A stretch of 10,011 nucleotides of DNA from positions 1 to 10,011 of the forward strand of contig JAEYQF010000197.1 of the NCBI GenBank assembly GCA_023410155.1, given 5' to 3'. Positions 1 through 6,496 of the stretch are shown piece by piece. Below the pieces are notes generated by a model. It worked only from the letters and a program-made list of their open reading frames with translations. It did not search any database and was not told the origin of the DNA. Position numbers and translations under genes: made by a program. This stretch comes from Verrucomicrobiota bacterium (GTDB lineage: Bacteria > Verrucomicrobiota > Verrucomicrobiia > Opitutales > Opitutaceae). The stretch's first letter is position 1; each line of letters begins with the position of its first letter.

Positions 1-525
1 CGCGCGGACTGGGTGACGATCGCCGTGGTGCTGGGCGGAATGACGCTGTTCTTCGCCGACGGTCTGGAGCTGGGCGCCATGGTGGGTAATAGCATCGCCG
101 TGCTCAGCGGCCTGTGCTTCGCCGGTATGACGATCGCGCTGCGTCGGCAGAAGGACGGCTCACCCGTGGAGTCGATCATTCTCGGCAATGGCCTCGCCTT
201 CCTCATCGGGCTGCCCTGGATCGTGGGCGCTCCCGCGCTCGCCCCCGCCGGTTGGGGCGCGTTGATCGCGCTCGGTGTCGTGCAGCTCGGCGCTTCGTAT
301 TGGCTTTACGCCCGCGCGATCCGCCACGTTACGGCGCTCGAGGCAGTGCTGATTCCGGTGATCGAGCCGATCCTGAACCCGCTCTGGGTCCTGCTGCTTC
401 TCGGTGAGCAACCCGGTCGCTGGGCCTTGCTCGGCGGCCTGGTGGTGCTCGCGGCTGTCACTTCGCGCGCGGTCAGGTCGATCCGGACGAGGTCGCCGGC
501 GCCGCCGGTCGCGAAAGCGGTTTGA
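1..525 (+). CDS. EamA/DMT-superfamily transporter, 5' partial
   Basis: This is the C-terminal half of a drug/metabolite-transporter superfamily permease in the inner membrane; the substrate cannot be told from sequence. The frame is open from the first base, so the gene starts upstream of the window; a GTG at 13 is only an internal codon. About 174 residues are visible, roughly the second EamA repeat of a normal 280-310 aa protein. Five hydrophobic segments can be seen. Near the end is the repeat's hallmark stretch, with a Pro-Val-Ile-Glu-Pro motif followed by Leu-Asn-Pro-Leu-Trp and a final membrane helix around LLGGLVVLAAVT. The protein ends in a short basic, Pro/Ala-rich cytoplasmic tail. 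The last 53 bases overlap, tail to tail, the 3' end of another DMT gene on the opposite strand. No intrinsic terminator is visible between the two. The family call is firm; the transported compound is unknown. Confidence 0.88.
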   Translation, partial: RADWVTIAVVLGGMTLFFADGLELGAMVGNSIAVLSGLCFAGMTIALRRQKDGSPVESIILGNGLAFLIGLPWIVGAPALAPAGWGALIALGVVQLGASYWLYARAIRHVTALEAVLIPVIEPILNPLWVLLLLGEQPGRWALLGGLVVLAAVTSRAVRSIRTRSPAPPVAKAV

Positions 526-1474
526 GTTGAATCAGGATATTCGCCGCCGTGATGAGTCCACCGCCCACGAGCAGGCTCCGCGTCACCGTTTCGTTGGCGT
601 AGGAGAATCCGCCCCACCCGGCGAACCACGCGGGCAGGAAAAGCGCCATCACCGACGCGAAGACCGGTTCGAAACAATAGATGAGCCCAGCCTCCGTGGC
701 GGTGATCTTTGGCTGCCAGGCGTTCATCAGCACGTAGGCACCGACGGTGCAAAACACCGTCAGCGCCAGCATGAACGCCACCCACGGCATCGACATCCAC
801 GGCACCAACAAGTCGCCCGGCGTCGGCGCCGTCCACCACGCCATCGCCCCGGAGCCCAGCGCCTCCACCACGAACATCACGAGCGTGACGTGCAACGCTC
901 GGTTCTGCGCATAGGCGGGCCGATCAAGTTGCAGGATCTGGCCCATGAAGAACACCGAACTCACGAGCGTCTCGAGTTCACCCCGCCCGAGTCGCAGGTC
1001 GCCGAAATCCAATTGCGCGAGCACCGCCACTCCACCGAGCACCAGCGCACAACTCACCCACACCGTCCACGGTGGACTGCGGCGCGCGCACAGCGCCAGC
1101 CACACCGGAATGAGGATCGCATAAAGCTGCGTGAGAAATGCCGACGTCGACGCCGAGGTGTAGTGCAATCCGTCGTTCTGAAAAACCATCCCCACGAGGG
1201 CGAACAGGCCGAGCGCCACACCCTGCTTCAGCTCGAGTCGGGTCAGGGTGCGGATCGAGTCGCGACACAGCACGGCCACGATGATGGCCCCCAGCGCGAA
1301 GCGTGGCACCAGGGTGCACGCCGTGATGAACCAGCTGCCCGCCTCGGGCGAGAGATGCGCCTGCAGGGCCCCGGCCGCTTTGATGAGAGGAAAACTCAGC
1401 CCCCAAAACAGGTTTGCCAGCAACAGCGCCGCGAGCGCTTGCCCATGCTGGGGAGACTTGGCCGCCGGATGCAT
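473..1474 (-). CDS. EamA/DMT-superfamily transporter
   Basis: This is a complete DMT-family inner-membrane permease of 333 aa, with about ten hydrophobic helices in two EamA repeats. The first repeat begins around residues 12-32 (ALAALLLANLFWGLSFPLIK, with the typical NLFWGLSFPL signature). The second carries the hallmark TATEAGLIYCFEPVFASVMA at about residues 258-277. Substrate is unknown; family members export amino acids, metabolites or drugs. Start choice: the frame stays open to a GTG at 1534, but that codon directly follows the T-tract of the SWIB-gene terminator, so a transcript starting there would have no room for a leader. The ATG at 1474 (protein beginning MHPAAKSPQ) is preferred, although no clear Shine-Dalgarno precedes it. 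The 3' end overlaps the convergent DMT gene by 53 bp. The Ser/Thr/Ala-rich C-terminal tail lies in that overlap. No promoter is obvious in the 60 bp between terminator and start. Confidence 0.9.
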   Translation of the reverse strand: MHPAAKSPQHGQALAALLLANLFWGLSFPLIKAAGALQAHLSPEAGSWFITACTLVPRFALGAIIVAVLCRDSIRTLTRLELKQGVALGLFALVGMVFQNDGLHYTSASTSAFLTQLYAILIPVWLALCARRSPPWTVWVSCALVLGGVAVLAQLDFGDLRLGRGELETLVSSVFFMGQILQLDRPAYAQNRALHVTLVMFVVEALGSGAMAWWTAPTPGDLLVPWMSMPWVAFMLALTVFCTVGAYVLMNAWQPKITATEAGLIYCFEPVFASVMALFLPAWFAGWGGFSYANETVTRSLLVGGGLITAANILIQLKPLSRPAAPATSSGST

Positions 1475-1534
1475 CGGTGAAAATCCGCGACACTGGTCTT
1501 CACCCGTCGGCCGGCCAAGCCAATTACCGGACAC

Positions 1535-1564
1535 AAAAAAACCGCCGGGAAAAATCCCGGCGGT
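1535..1564 (-). terminator. Rho-independent terminator of the SWIB gene
   Basis: A perfect 10-bp inverted repeat (ACCGCCGGGA at 1541-1550 and TCCCGGCGGT at 1555-1564) flanks a 4-base loop. On the minus strand it is followed by a run of T (the A-run at 1535-1541 on the plus strand). It lies 23 bp downstream of the SWIB stop codon, in the right orientation to end that transcript. It also separates the SWIB gene from the DMT gene that follows on the same strand, so the latter needs its own promoter. Confidence 0.92.
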
Positions 1565-1587
1565 CGGAAAACGTAGAGCGCAGTCTC

Positions 1588-1860
1588 TTACTTGGCCAGG
1601 TGGCCGGAGACGAGCTTGGTCATCTCGAACATCGAGACCTTCGACTTGCCGTTGAACACGGGCTTCAGCTTGTCGTCGGCGTTGATCTGAGTCTTCACCT
1701 TCTTGTCCTGCAGACCGTTCTTCTTGATGTAGGCCCAGAGCTTCTTGGTGAGCTCGGTGCGGGGGAGCGGGGCCGAGCCCACGACGGCGGCGAGCTTGTC
1801 GTCGGGGGTGACCGGTTTCATGAAGGCAGCGTTCGGTTTACGAGCGGATTTTTTAGCCAT
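1588..1860 (-). CDS. SWIB/MDM2 domain protein (stand-alone, 90 aa)
   Basis: This is a small basic protein made almost entirely of a single SWIB domain, the fold shared by eukaryotic BAF60b/SWI-SNF subunits and MDM2. A Lys/Arg-rich N-terminal tail of about 12 residues precedes it. Visible hallmarks are the Leu-Pro-Arg-Thr-Glu segment, then KKLWAYIKKNGLQD (about residues 39-52), then INADDKLKPVF, and the terminal MFEMTKLVSGHL helix. In bacteria such proteins are known mainly from Chlamydiae and Verrucomicrobiota, where the domain also occurs fused to topoisomerase I. A role in DNA or chromatin organisation is assumed from that, but the bacterial function is not established. ATG at 1860 starts the conserved protein; no Shine-Dalgarno is visible upstream. 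A weak promoter-like pair (TTGCTT, 17 bp, TAAACC, minus strand) would give an almost leaderless mRNA. A strong terminator follows, so the gene is probably monocistronic. Confidence 0.9.
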   Translation of the reverse strand: MAKKSARKPNAAFMKPVTPDDKLAAVVGSAPLPRTELTKKLWAYIKKNGLQDKKVKTQINADDKLKPVFNGKSKVSMFEMTKLVSGHLAK

Positions 1861-1884
1861 AGTGTTTTGGGTTTAGAAATGCTT

Positions 1885-1914
1885 TCCCTCGAAAGCAACG
1901 CCTTTCTAGAGGGA
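1885..1914 (-). repeat. Inverted repeat/hairpin between exporter operon and SWIB gene
   Basis: TCCCTC-GAAAG (1885-1895) pairs with CTTTC-TA-GAGGGA (1902-1914): 11 bp of stem interrupted by a two-base bulge, with a 6-base loop. It sits in the 80-bp gap after the stop of the ABC exporter gene and before the SWIB start, both on the minus strand. No T-run follows it on the minus strand, so it is not a classical intrinsic terminator. It could block RNA decay at the exporter transcript's 3' end, be a weak terminator, or act as an operator, since it overlaps the possible -35 of the SWIB gene. Confidence 0.5.
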
Positions 1915-1940
1915 AAAACGGCGATTTGCCTAGGAGAATC

Positions 1941-3797
1941 TTATCGCTGGCGCGGGCTGGCACCGTCGGAACTTCGATCGTCCACCTGCACAAACTGCCG
2001 GTAAAGCGAGGCATACCGACCGCCCTGCGTGACGAGCTCCGCGTGTGTCCCCATTTCTTGGATACGCCCCTGATCCAGCACGATCACGCGGTCCGCCGTG
2101 CGGATCGTGCTCAGCCGGTGCGCGACGATGAAGCTCGTGCGGCCACGCAGCAGTCGCACGAGCGCCGCCTGCAGCCGCGCCTCCGTGAGCGCGTCGATGG
2201 AGCTCGTCGCCTCGTCGAGGATGACCAGTCGCGGATCAGCCAGCAGCGCCCGCGCAAAGCAAATCACCTGACGTTGTCCGACCGACAGGCCCGCACCGCG
2301 TTCGCCGACCTCCGTGAGCAAGCCGCGCGGCAGCGCCTCGAGGAGATCGAGGCAATCAAGTTCCCGCGCCGCTTCGCGCACCTCGGCATCGCTCGCCTCG
2401 GGGCGCCCGAGACGGATGTTTTCCAGCACGGTCCCGCTGAAGAGATAGTTTTGCTGGTGCACCATGCCGGTCTGCCGGTGCAGCGATTCGCTCGTGATGC
2501 TGCGAATCTCCCGGCCGTCGATCCGCAGCTCGCCCGTGGTCGGTAGGTAAAATTTGGATACAAGATTGATGATCGAGCTCTTGCCGCTGCCAGTGTGCCC
2601 GACGAGCGCGACCGACTGGCCCGGCTCCGCCGTGAACGTGATGTCGTGCAGCACCGGGTGCGCCGGAGCGTAGCCGAACGTCACCCCGCGAAACTCGACC
2701 CGCACGCCGGTGCCGGGAAGGCAGGGAAGCGCCGTCGCCTCAGGCGCGTCCTGCCAATCGGGCACGGCGTCGATCAGGCGGAACACACGCTCCGCCCCTG
2801 CCATTGCCACGAGCGCCTGGTTGTATTGCGTGCCGATGTTCGTGATCGGAGCGAAGAACTGGTTCGAGAGGAGAAAAAAGGTGATCAGGCCACCCACCGA
2901 CATATCGCCGTGAAACACGCGCCAGCCGCCGAACAGCAGCAGGATCGCAATGAAGAACTGGCTGTTTAGCTCGAGCAGCGGCGTGAGCTTCGCCGAGGTG
3001 CGGGCGAGGGCCACGTTGTAACGGGCGTGGTCCGAGAGCAGGCTGCGAAACAACCCGAGATTCGTCTCCTGGCGCACGAAGCCCTGCGTCACTCGCATGC
3101 CGCTGACGGACTCGGCCAGCGTGGCTGTCACCCGACTGAAACTATCGCTCGAGGCCCGTGAGAGCTGGCTCAACTGCAGGCGGAAATGATTATTGATCAG
3201 CCAGAGGATCGGGGCCATCGCGGCCACGACGAGAAACATCTGCCAGTCGGACCACGCCATCACCACCGCGGCGAAGACCATGCCGCCAAACTGGATGACG
3301 CTCACAAAGAGCACATCCTGGATGCCCACGCGCAGCGATTCCACGTCGCTCGTCGCCCGGCTGATGATGCGACCGAGCTTCATGCGGTGGAAAAAACTCA
3401 TCGGCTGCCGCTGCACGCGCGCGAAGATCTGCGAGCGGAGCTGATTGACGACCGACTCGCCCAATTCGAGGGCGTATCGTTGGCGGAAGTGAAACATCCC
3501 GTCGGTGAACAGCGCGAGCACCGCGTAGGCGGCGACGCCGAGAAATATCCCCGGCACGTCGTGCGAAGTGATCGGACCCTTGATGATGAGCGCGGCGAGC
3601 CAGACGAGGGCCGGCAATTGCGCGGAGCGGAAGAGCGTGAGCAGGATGAGAACGTTGCGCTTGCGCCGCTCGGCCGTGGTGTAGCCCCACAGGCGGCGGA
3701 TCAATCCCCACTCGAGCGGCTTCAGCGACTCCTCGTCCTCGTCGTCGCGCGGGCGTTGCACGAGTCCCGACAGGCGGGCAGGCGGCACGGCGCTCAT
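1941..3797 (-). CDS. ABC exporter half-transporter, TMD-NBD (consensus Walker B subunit)
   Basis: This is a 618-aa half-transporter with an N-terminal six-helix exporter domain (about residues 50-330) and a C-terminal ATPase domain. Positions count from the ATG at 3797. Walker A GHTGSGKS is at about 400-407, the Q-loop is in HQQNYLFSG near 449, the signature is LSVGQ (504-508, not LSGGQ), Walker B is LVILDE with catalytic Glu529, and the H-loop His is at 560. It is predicted to sit in the inner membrane and export an unidentified, probably hydrophobic or lipid-like compound. Its partner is the 634-aa protein encoded just upstream. Start choice: the frame opens at a GTG at 3812. The ATG at 3797 is better because AAAGGAG (plus-strand 3802-3808) lies 4 bases upstream and its ATGA overlaps the partner's stop, implying translational coupling. 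The N-terminus has an acidic cluster (DDEDEE), and the C-terminus a short polar tail. The ABC family is certain; the substrate is not. Confidence 0.95.
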   Translation of the reverse strand: MSAVPPARLSGLVQRPRDDEDEESLKPLEWGLIRRLWGYTTAERRKRNVLILLTLFRSAQLPALVWLAALIIKGPITSHDVPGIFLGVAAYAVLALFTDGMFHFRQRYALELGESVVNQLRSQIFARVQRQPMSFFHRMKLGRIISRATSDVESLRVGIQDVLFVSVIQFGGMVFAAVVMAWSDWQMFLVVAAMAPILWLINNHFRLQLSQLSRASSDSFSRVTATLAESVSGMRVTQGFVRQETNLGLFRSLLSDHARYNVALARTSAKLTPLLELNSQFFIAILLLFGGWRVFHGDMSVGGLITFFLLSNQFFAPITNIGTQYNQALVAMAGAERVFRLIDAVPDWQDAPEATALPCLPGTGVRVEFRGVTFGYAPAHPVLHDITFTAEPGQSVALVGHTGSGKSSIINLVSKFYLPTTGELRIDGREIRSITSESLHRQTGMVHQQNYLFSGTVLENIRLGRPEASDAEVREAARELDCLDLLEALPRGLLTEVGERGAGLSVGQRQVICFARALLADPRLVILDEATSSIDALTEARLQAALVRLLRGRTSFIVAHRLSTIRTADRVIVLDQGRIQEMGTHAELVTQGGRYASLYRQFVQVDDRSSDGASPRQR

Positions 3798-5698
3798 GCG
3801 GCTCCTTTCCACGCGCCGAGTTCGCGACTGTCGACGAGCTGAAGATTCGCGACGCTAAGATAGGGCCCGGGTTGGCCGATCAGCTCGTCGTGCGTGCCCT
3901 GCTGCACGATGCGGCCGCGCTCCATCACAATGATGAAATCCGCACGCCGCAGCGTGCTGAGGCGGTGAGCGACGATGAACGTCGTCCGGCCGGCGATCGC
4001 GTGATCGAGGGCCTCGAAAATCTCCTCTTCCGTTTCGCTGTCGATCGCCGCCGTCGGGTCATCGAGCAACAGGATCGCGGGCTCCGTCAGCACCGCCCGC
4101 GCCAAGGCCAGCCGCTGCCGCTGGCCGCCCGACAGGCTGTTGCCCCGCTCGCCCAGGATGGTCTCGTAGCCCTTCGGCAGGGCCATGATGAACTCGTGCG
4201 CGGCGGCGATCCGCGCGGCGCGCTCGATCTGTTCGGACGTCGCCCCAGGGTGACCGAACGCGATGTTCGCGGCCACCGTGTTGGAAAAGAGGAAACTCTC
4301 CTGGAACACCGTGCCGATATTGCGCCGGAGGTCGTCGAGGTGCAGCCGCCGCACGTCGATGCCATCGATCAGCACGCGCCCGCCGGTCGGATCGTGGAAG
4401 CGCGGTATCAGCCCCATCAACACGCTCTTCCCCGCCCCCGTCGGCCCGAGGATCGCCACGCATTGCCCCGCCCTGACGGTGAGGTCGATGTGGTCGAGCG
4501 CCGGATCGGTGCGCGCGCGCGGCTCCCCCGAGACGGTCGTGCCGGGAAAGGCAAACGACACATCTTCGAGCCGCACATCGCCGCGCAGGCGCGGACGTCG
4601 AAGGGCGTCCGGGGCGCTTTGCACCTCCACGGGCGCATCGAGGATCTCGAATACCCGCCGCGCGCCGATCAGCGACTGCTGCACGCTGTTCACCACGTTG
4701 GCGATGTTGTTCACTTGTCCGGAGAACTGCTCGAGGAGTCCGGAAAACACCACCAAGCCGGTGCCGAGTGGGAGCTCGCCCTGCGCTACCAACCACCCGC
4801 CGTAGCCGAGCAGCACCATCATGTTAATTCGCGTGAGGAACCCGATCGCCGGGGAAAACAGGCTCACGCGCCAGAAGATGCCGCGCTGCTGCTCGTAACA
4901 CGCGCGGTTGGCGCGCTCGAATTTTTCCCGGTCCTCGCGCTCACGGCCGAACCCCTTCGTCACGGCGATACCCTGGATGCTCTCGGCCAGGGTCTGCACC
5001 ATCTTCTCTGTGAGGGTGCGGTTGTGCGCATAGTGCGGCTGGATCTTTTTCGAGAACCATGTGGATGCGAACCACAGCACCGGCGTCGTCGCCAGGCACG
5101 CCACGGTCAGGCGCGGGCTGAGGCTCAGCATGTAAACCAGGTAAACCGAGAGCGAAATCACCATGATGACGCTCTGCATCAGCACCTGGTCGACGAACAT
5201 GCGCACGGCTTGGACGTCGCCCGTCACGCGCGTGATGATCGACCCGGTGGTGTTGGCGTCGAAGAAGCGGAAACTGAGCCGCTGCAGCTTGTCGTAAACC
5301 TGGCCGCGCAGATCGACGACCAGCTGCTGCTGCACCAGTTTGTTGATCGAAACCGAGTAGGTGTAGTTCAACAACGCCCGCGTAAGGGCGAGGACGAGAA
5401 TCAATCCCGCGAGCATCGCGAGCACCTGGAGCGGCGGCCATGTGTCGGGCAGACTCAGGTGCAGCGGGTTTGCCGCCAGCGGCGTGCCCTCAATTTTGTG
5501 CCGGATATAATCGATGCCCAGCCCGGTGAAGCTCAGGCCCGCGATACCCATGGAGAGGAGCACGAGCTGGATCGTGAGCACTTTCAGGCAGCCCCGCCGA
5601 TACCGCCAGGTCAGCGCGAACAACCGCCGCACCAAGGCTCCGTTGGTGAGGTTTGCAGGCGACGGCGATTCACTCATGGGAGGAGCAAAGGGACGCAT
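3794..5698 (-). CDS. ABC exporter half-transporter, TMD-NBD (degenerate Walker B subunit)
   Basis: This is a 634-aa half-transporter: six transmembrane helices within about residues 38-330, then an ATPase domain. Walker A is GPTGAGKS (418-425), Q-loop Gln466 in FQESFLFSNTV, signature LSGGQRQR (522-529), Walker B AILLLDD (541-547) and H-loop His578. At position 547 Asp replaces the catalytic Glu, the change seen in the degenerate site of heterodimeric exporters such as BmrCD, LmrCD, TmrAB and TM287/288. The partner encoded next has the intact Glu but an altered signature, so the two make one consensus and one degenerate ATP site. Between the first NBD strand and the strand before Walker A there is a small polar insert (about 386-398). 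ATG 5698 is taken as start. A second ATG at 5677 (protein beginning MSESPSP) is possible, and neither has a well-spaced Shine-Dalgarno. The gene lies 60 bp after the exported-protein gene, probably in one operon. Confidence 0.94.
   Translation of the reverse strand: MRPFAPPMSESPSPANLTNGALVRRLFALTWRYRRGCLKVLTIQLVLLSMGIAGLSFTGLGIDYIRHKIEGTPLAANPLHLSLPDTWPPLQVLAMLAGLILVLALTRALLNYTYSVSINKLVQQQLVVDLRGQVYDKLQRLSFRFFDANTTGSIITRVTGDVQAVRMFVDQVLMQSVIMVISLSVYLVYMLSLSPRLTVACLATTPVLWFASTWFSKKIQPHYAHNRTLTEKMVQTLAESIQGIAVTKGFGREREDREKFERANRACYEQQRGIFWRVSLFSPAIGFLTRINMMVLLGYGGWLVAQGELPLGTGLVVFSGLLEQFSGQVNNIANVVNSVQQSLIGARRVFEILDAPVEVQSAPDALRRPRLRGDVRLEDVSFAFPGTTVSGEPRARTDPALDHIDLTVRAGQCVAILGPTGAGKSVLMGLIPRFHDPTGGRVLIDGIDVRRLHLDDLRRNIGTVFQESFLFSNTVAANIAFGHPGATSEQIERAARIAAAHEFIMALPKGYETILGERGNSLSGGQRQRLALARAVLTEPAILLLDDPTAAIDSETEEEIFEALDHAIAGRTTFIVAHRLSTLRRADFIIVMERGRIVQQGTHDELIGQPGPYLSVANLQLVDSRELGAWKGAA
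3798..3808 (-). promoter_or_regulatory. Ribosome binding site deciding the start of the second exporter gene
   Basis: On the minus strand AAAGGAG is followed by CCGC and then ATGA. It is one of the few clear Shine-Dalgarno sequences in the window. It lies inside the last codons of the upstream half-transporter gene, whose TGA stop shares two bases with the ATG. This supports ATG 3797 over the upstream GTG 3812, and stoichiometric, coupled translation of the two subunits. Confidence 0.75.
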
Positions 5699-5758
5699 TC
5701 TCCGCCGAGAGACAAAATCTATCTCGGTCCGTGCGCCGCGTGGACGGGCGCCTCCGCA
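5699..5758. other. 60-bp intergenic gap with short inverted repeat
   Basis: Between the exported-protein stop and the ABC gene start there is a 6-bp inverted repeat, CCGAGA (5705-5710) and TCTCGG (5722-5727), with an 11-base spacer. No T-run follows on the minus strand and I see no convincing promoter, so read-through from the upstream gene seems likely. Confidence 0.3.
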
Positions 5759-6337
5759 TCACCGCTCTGCGTTTCCCGGTCGGCGGGCTTCCTCGCGGAT
5801 GCGTCGCTGCTCCTGCAGCGCTTTCTGTCGCAGGGCGCGCCGCCGGTTCACCTCGGCGGCAATCGCCTCCAGGCGTCGCTGCTCGTCACCCTCCGTCGGA
5901 TTGATCTCCGCCGGCTCGTTCAACGGCTGCCTCGGTCCAGCCGCGGCGTAGTTCTCGAGCGGAGCCGCGGCGATCTTAGCGCTCTTCAAACCGAGCGTGA
6001 CCGTCTGGCCTTGGAAATCGACGGATACGGTGTCTCGCGCGGCATCGTAGCTGCGCACCAGGAAAGGCCGGCCCTTTTCCTCCAGCCCGACCCAGGAACT
6101 GGTGCGCTTCGCCGGATCGTAGATGCTGAACTTCGGACCCGCCGAAGTCATGATCACCCCGCGCAGCTCGAGGCTCGAACCATCGCCCGGGGTCACGATC
6201 GTCTGCTCCGGCGTCCCGACCGGCATGAAGGGAGACGAATCCACCAGTCCATCGGCTGCGCCTGCGACACCAGCCAACGCTCCCAGCGCGATGCACCCTG
6301 TGAGAACCATCCGACGACTGGCAGCTACCGTTATCAT
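5759..6337 (-). CDS. Predicted exported protein of unknown function
   Basis: I do not recognise a named family. The 192-aa protein has a leader with a short positive n-region (Ser-Arg-Arg), a hydrophobic core around MVLTGCIALGALAGVAG and a likely signal-peptidase I site near AGAAD, so the mature protein should be periplasmic. The Ser-Arg-Arg-Met-Val-Leu stretch weakly resembles a Tat motif. The middle (about residues 37-125) alternates short beta-like strands: ELRGVIMTSAGPKFSIYDP, then SWVGL, FLVRSY and DTVSVDFQGQTVTLGLKSAKI. It resembles a small beta domain like those of PilP/GspC secretion-system proteins; this is an impression, not a match. The last ~45 residues are a highly charged Arg/Glu-rich helix, probably a coiled coil. 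Start: the frame extends to a GTG at 6406, but ATG 6337 gives the best leader; ATG 6310 is also possible. The gene precedes, and may be co-transcribed with, the two exporter genes. No clear promoter is seen. Confidence 0.7.
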   Translation of the reverse strand: MITVAASRRMVLTGCIALGALAGVAGAADGLVDSSPFMPVGTPEQTIVTPGDGSSLELRGVIMTSAGPKFSIYDPAKRTSSWVGLEEKGRPFLVRSYDAARDTVSVDFQGQTVTLGLKSAKIAAAPLENYAAAGPRQPLNEPAEINPTEGDEQRRLEAIAAEVNRRRALRQKALQEQRRIREEARRPGNAER

Positions 6338-6461
6338 CACCGCGCAGACCGTGCGTGGCCCCGCGCCGCTCGTCAAGCGGGGGACCTTCCGCGGCCATCG
6401 CGCCACGGTTCCAGAGACCGCACCATCTCCGTTCGACCGTCGCCCGCGGGTGACTCGCCCC

Positions 6462-6488
6462 TTGCTTAGGAAACCGAGATGTGATTAT
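6462..6488 (+). promoter_or_regulatory. Candidate promoter of the tetR-efflux operon
   Basis: TTGCTT at 6462-6467 is a possible -35. GATTAT at 6483-6488, preceded by TGT to make an extended -10, follows after a 15-bp spacer. Transcription would begin near 6495, two bases before the ATG, giving a leaderless or nearly leaderless mRNA. This fits the absence of any Shine-Dalgarno. The spacer is shorter than the usual 16-18 bp, so the call is tentative. Confidence 0.35.
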
Positions 6489-6496
6489 CGGTTTCC
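6469..6496 (+). promoter_or_regulatory. 28-bp palindrome, probable TetR-type operator
   Basis: GGAAACCGA (6469-6477) and TCGGTTTCC (6488-6496) form a perfect 9-bp inverted repeat with a 10-bp spacer, ending at the base before the tetR ATG at 6497. Size, symmetry and position match operators bound by TetR-family dimers. It covers the candidate -10, so binding would block transcription of the regulator and the downstream efflux genes. The divergent exported-protein gene starts about 130 bp away and may or may not be affected. The repeat is directly visible; the ligand and the binding protein are inferred. Confidence 0.75.

Noticed and set aside
404..1480. Plus-strand frame of 358 codons antisense to the DMT gene
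   Set aside because: Arg/His-rich low-complexity translation with no membrane helices; the minus strand gives a proper ten-helix transporter.
6294..6337. Lipobox-like Leu-Thr-Gly-Cys in the leader of the exported protein
   Set aside because: The Cys comes before, not after, the hydrophobic core, so it is unlikely to be a lipidation site; signal peptidase I cleavage near AGAAD fits better.
6338..6468. Possible minus-strand promoter TTGACG (plus 6371-6376) for the exported-protein operon
   Set aside because: The hexamer at the right distance (CACGGT) does not resemble a -10, so I do not call it.
3872..6469. Very long open frame (865 codons) on the plus strand opposite the ABC exporter and exported-protein genes
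   Set aside because: It is rich in Arg, His and Gln with no recognisable domain, and lies antisense to genes with complete conserved ABC motifs. This is the usual result of GC-rich codon bias on the opposite strand.
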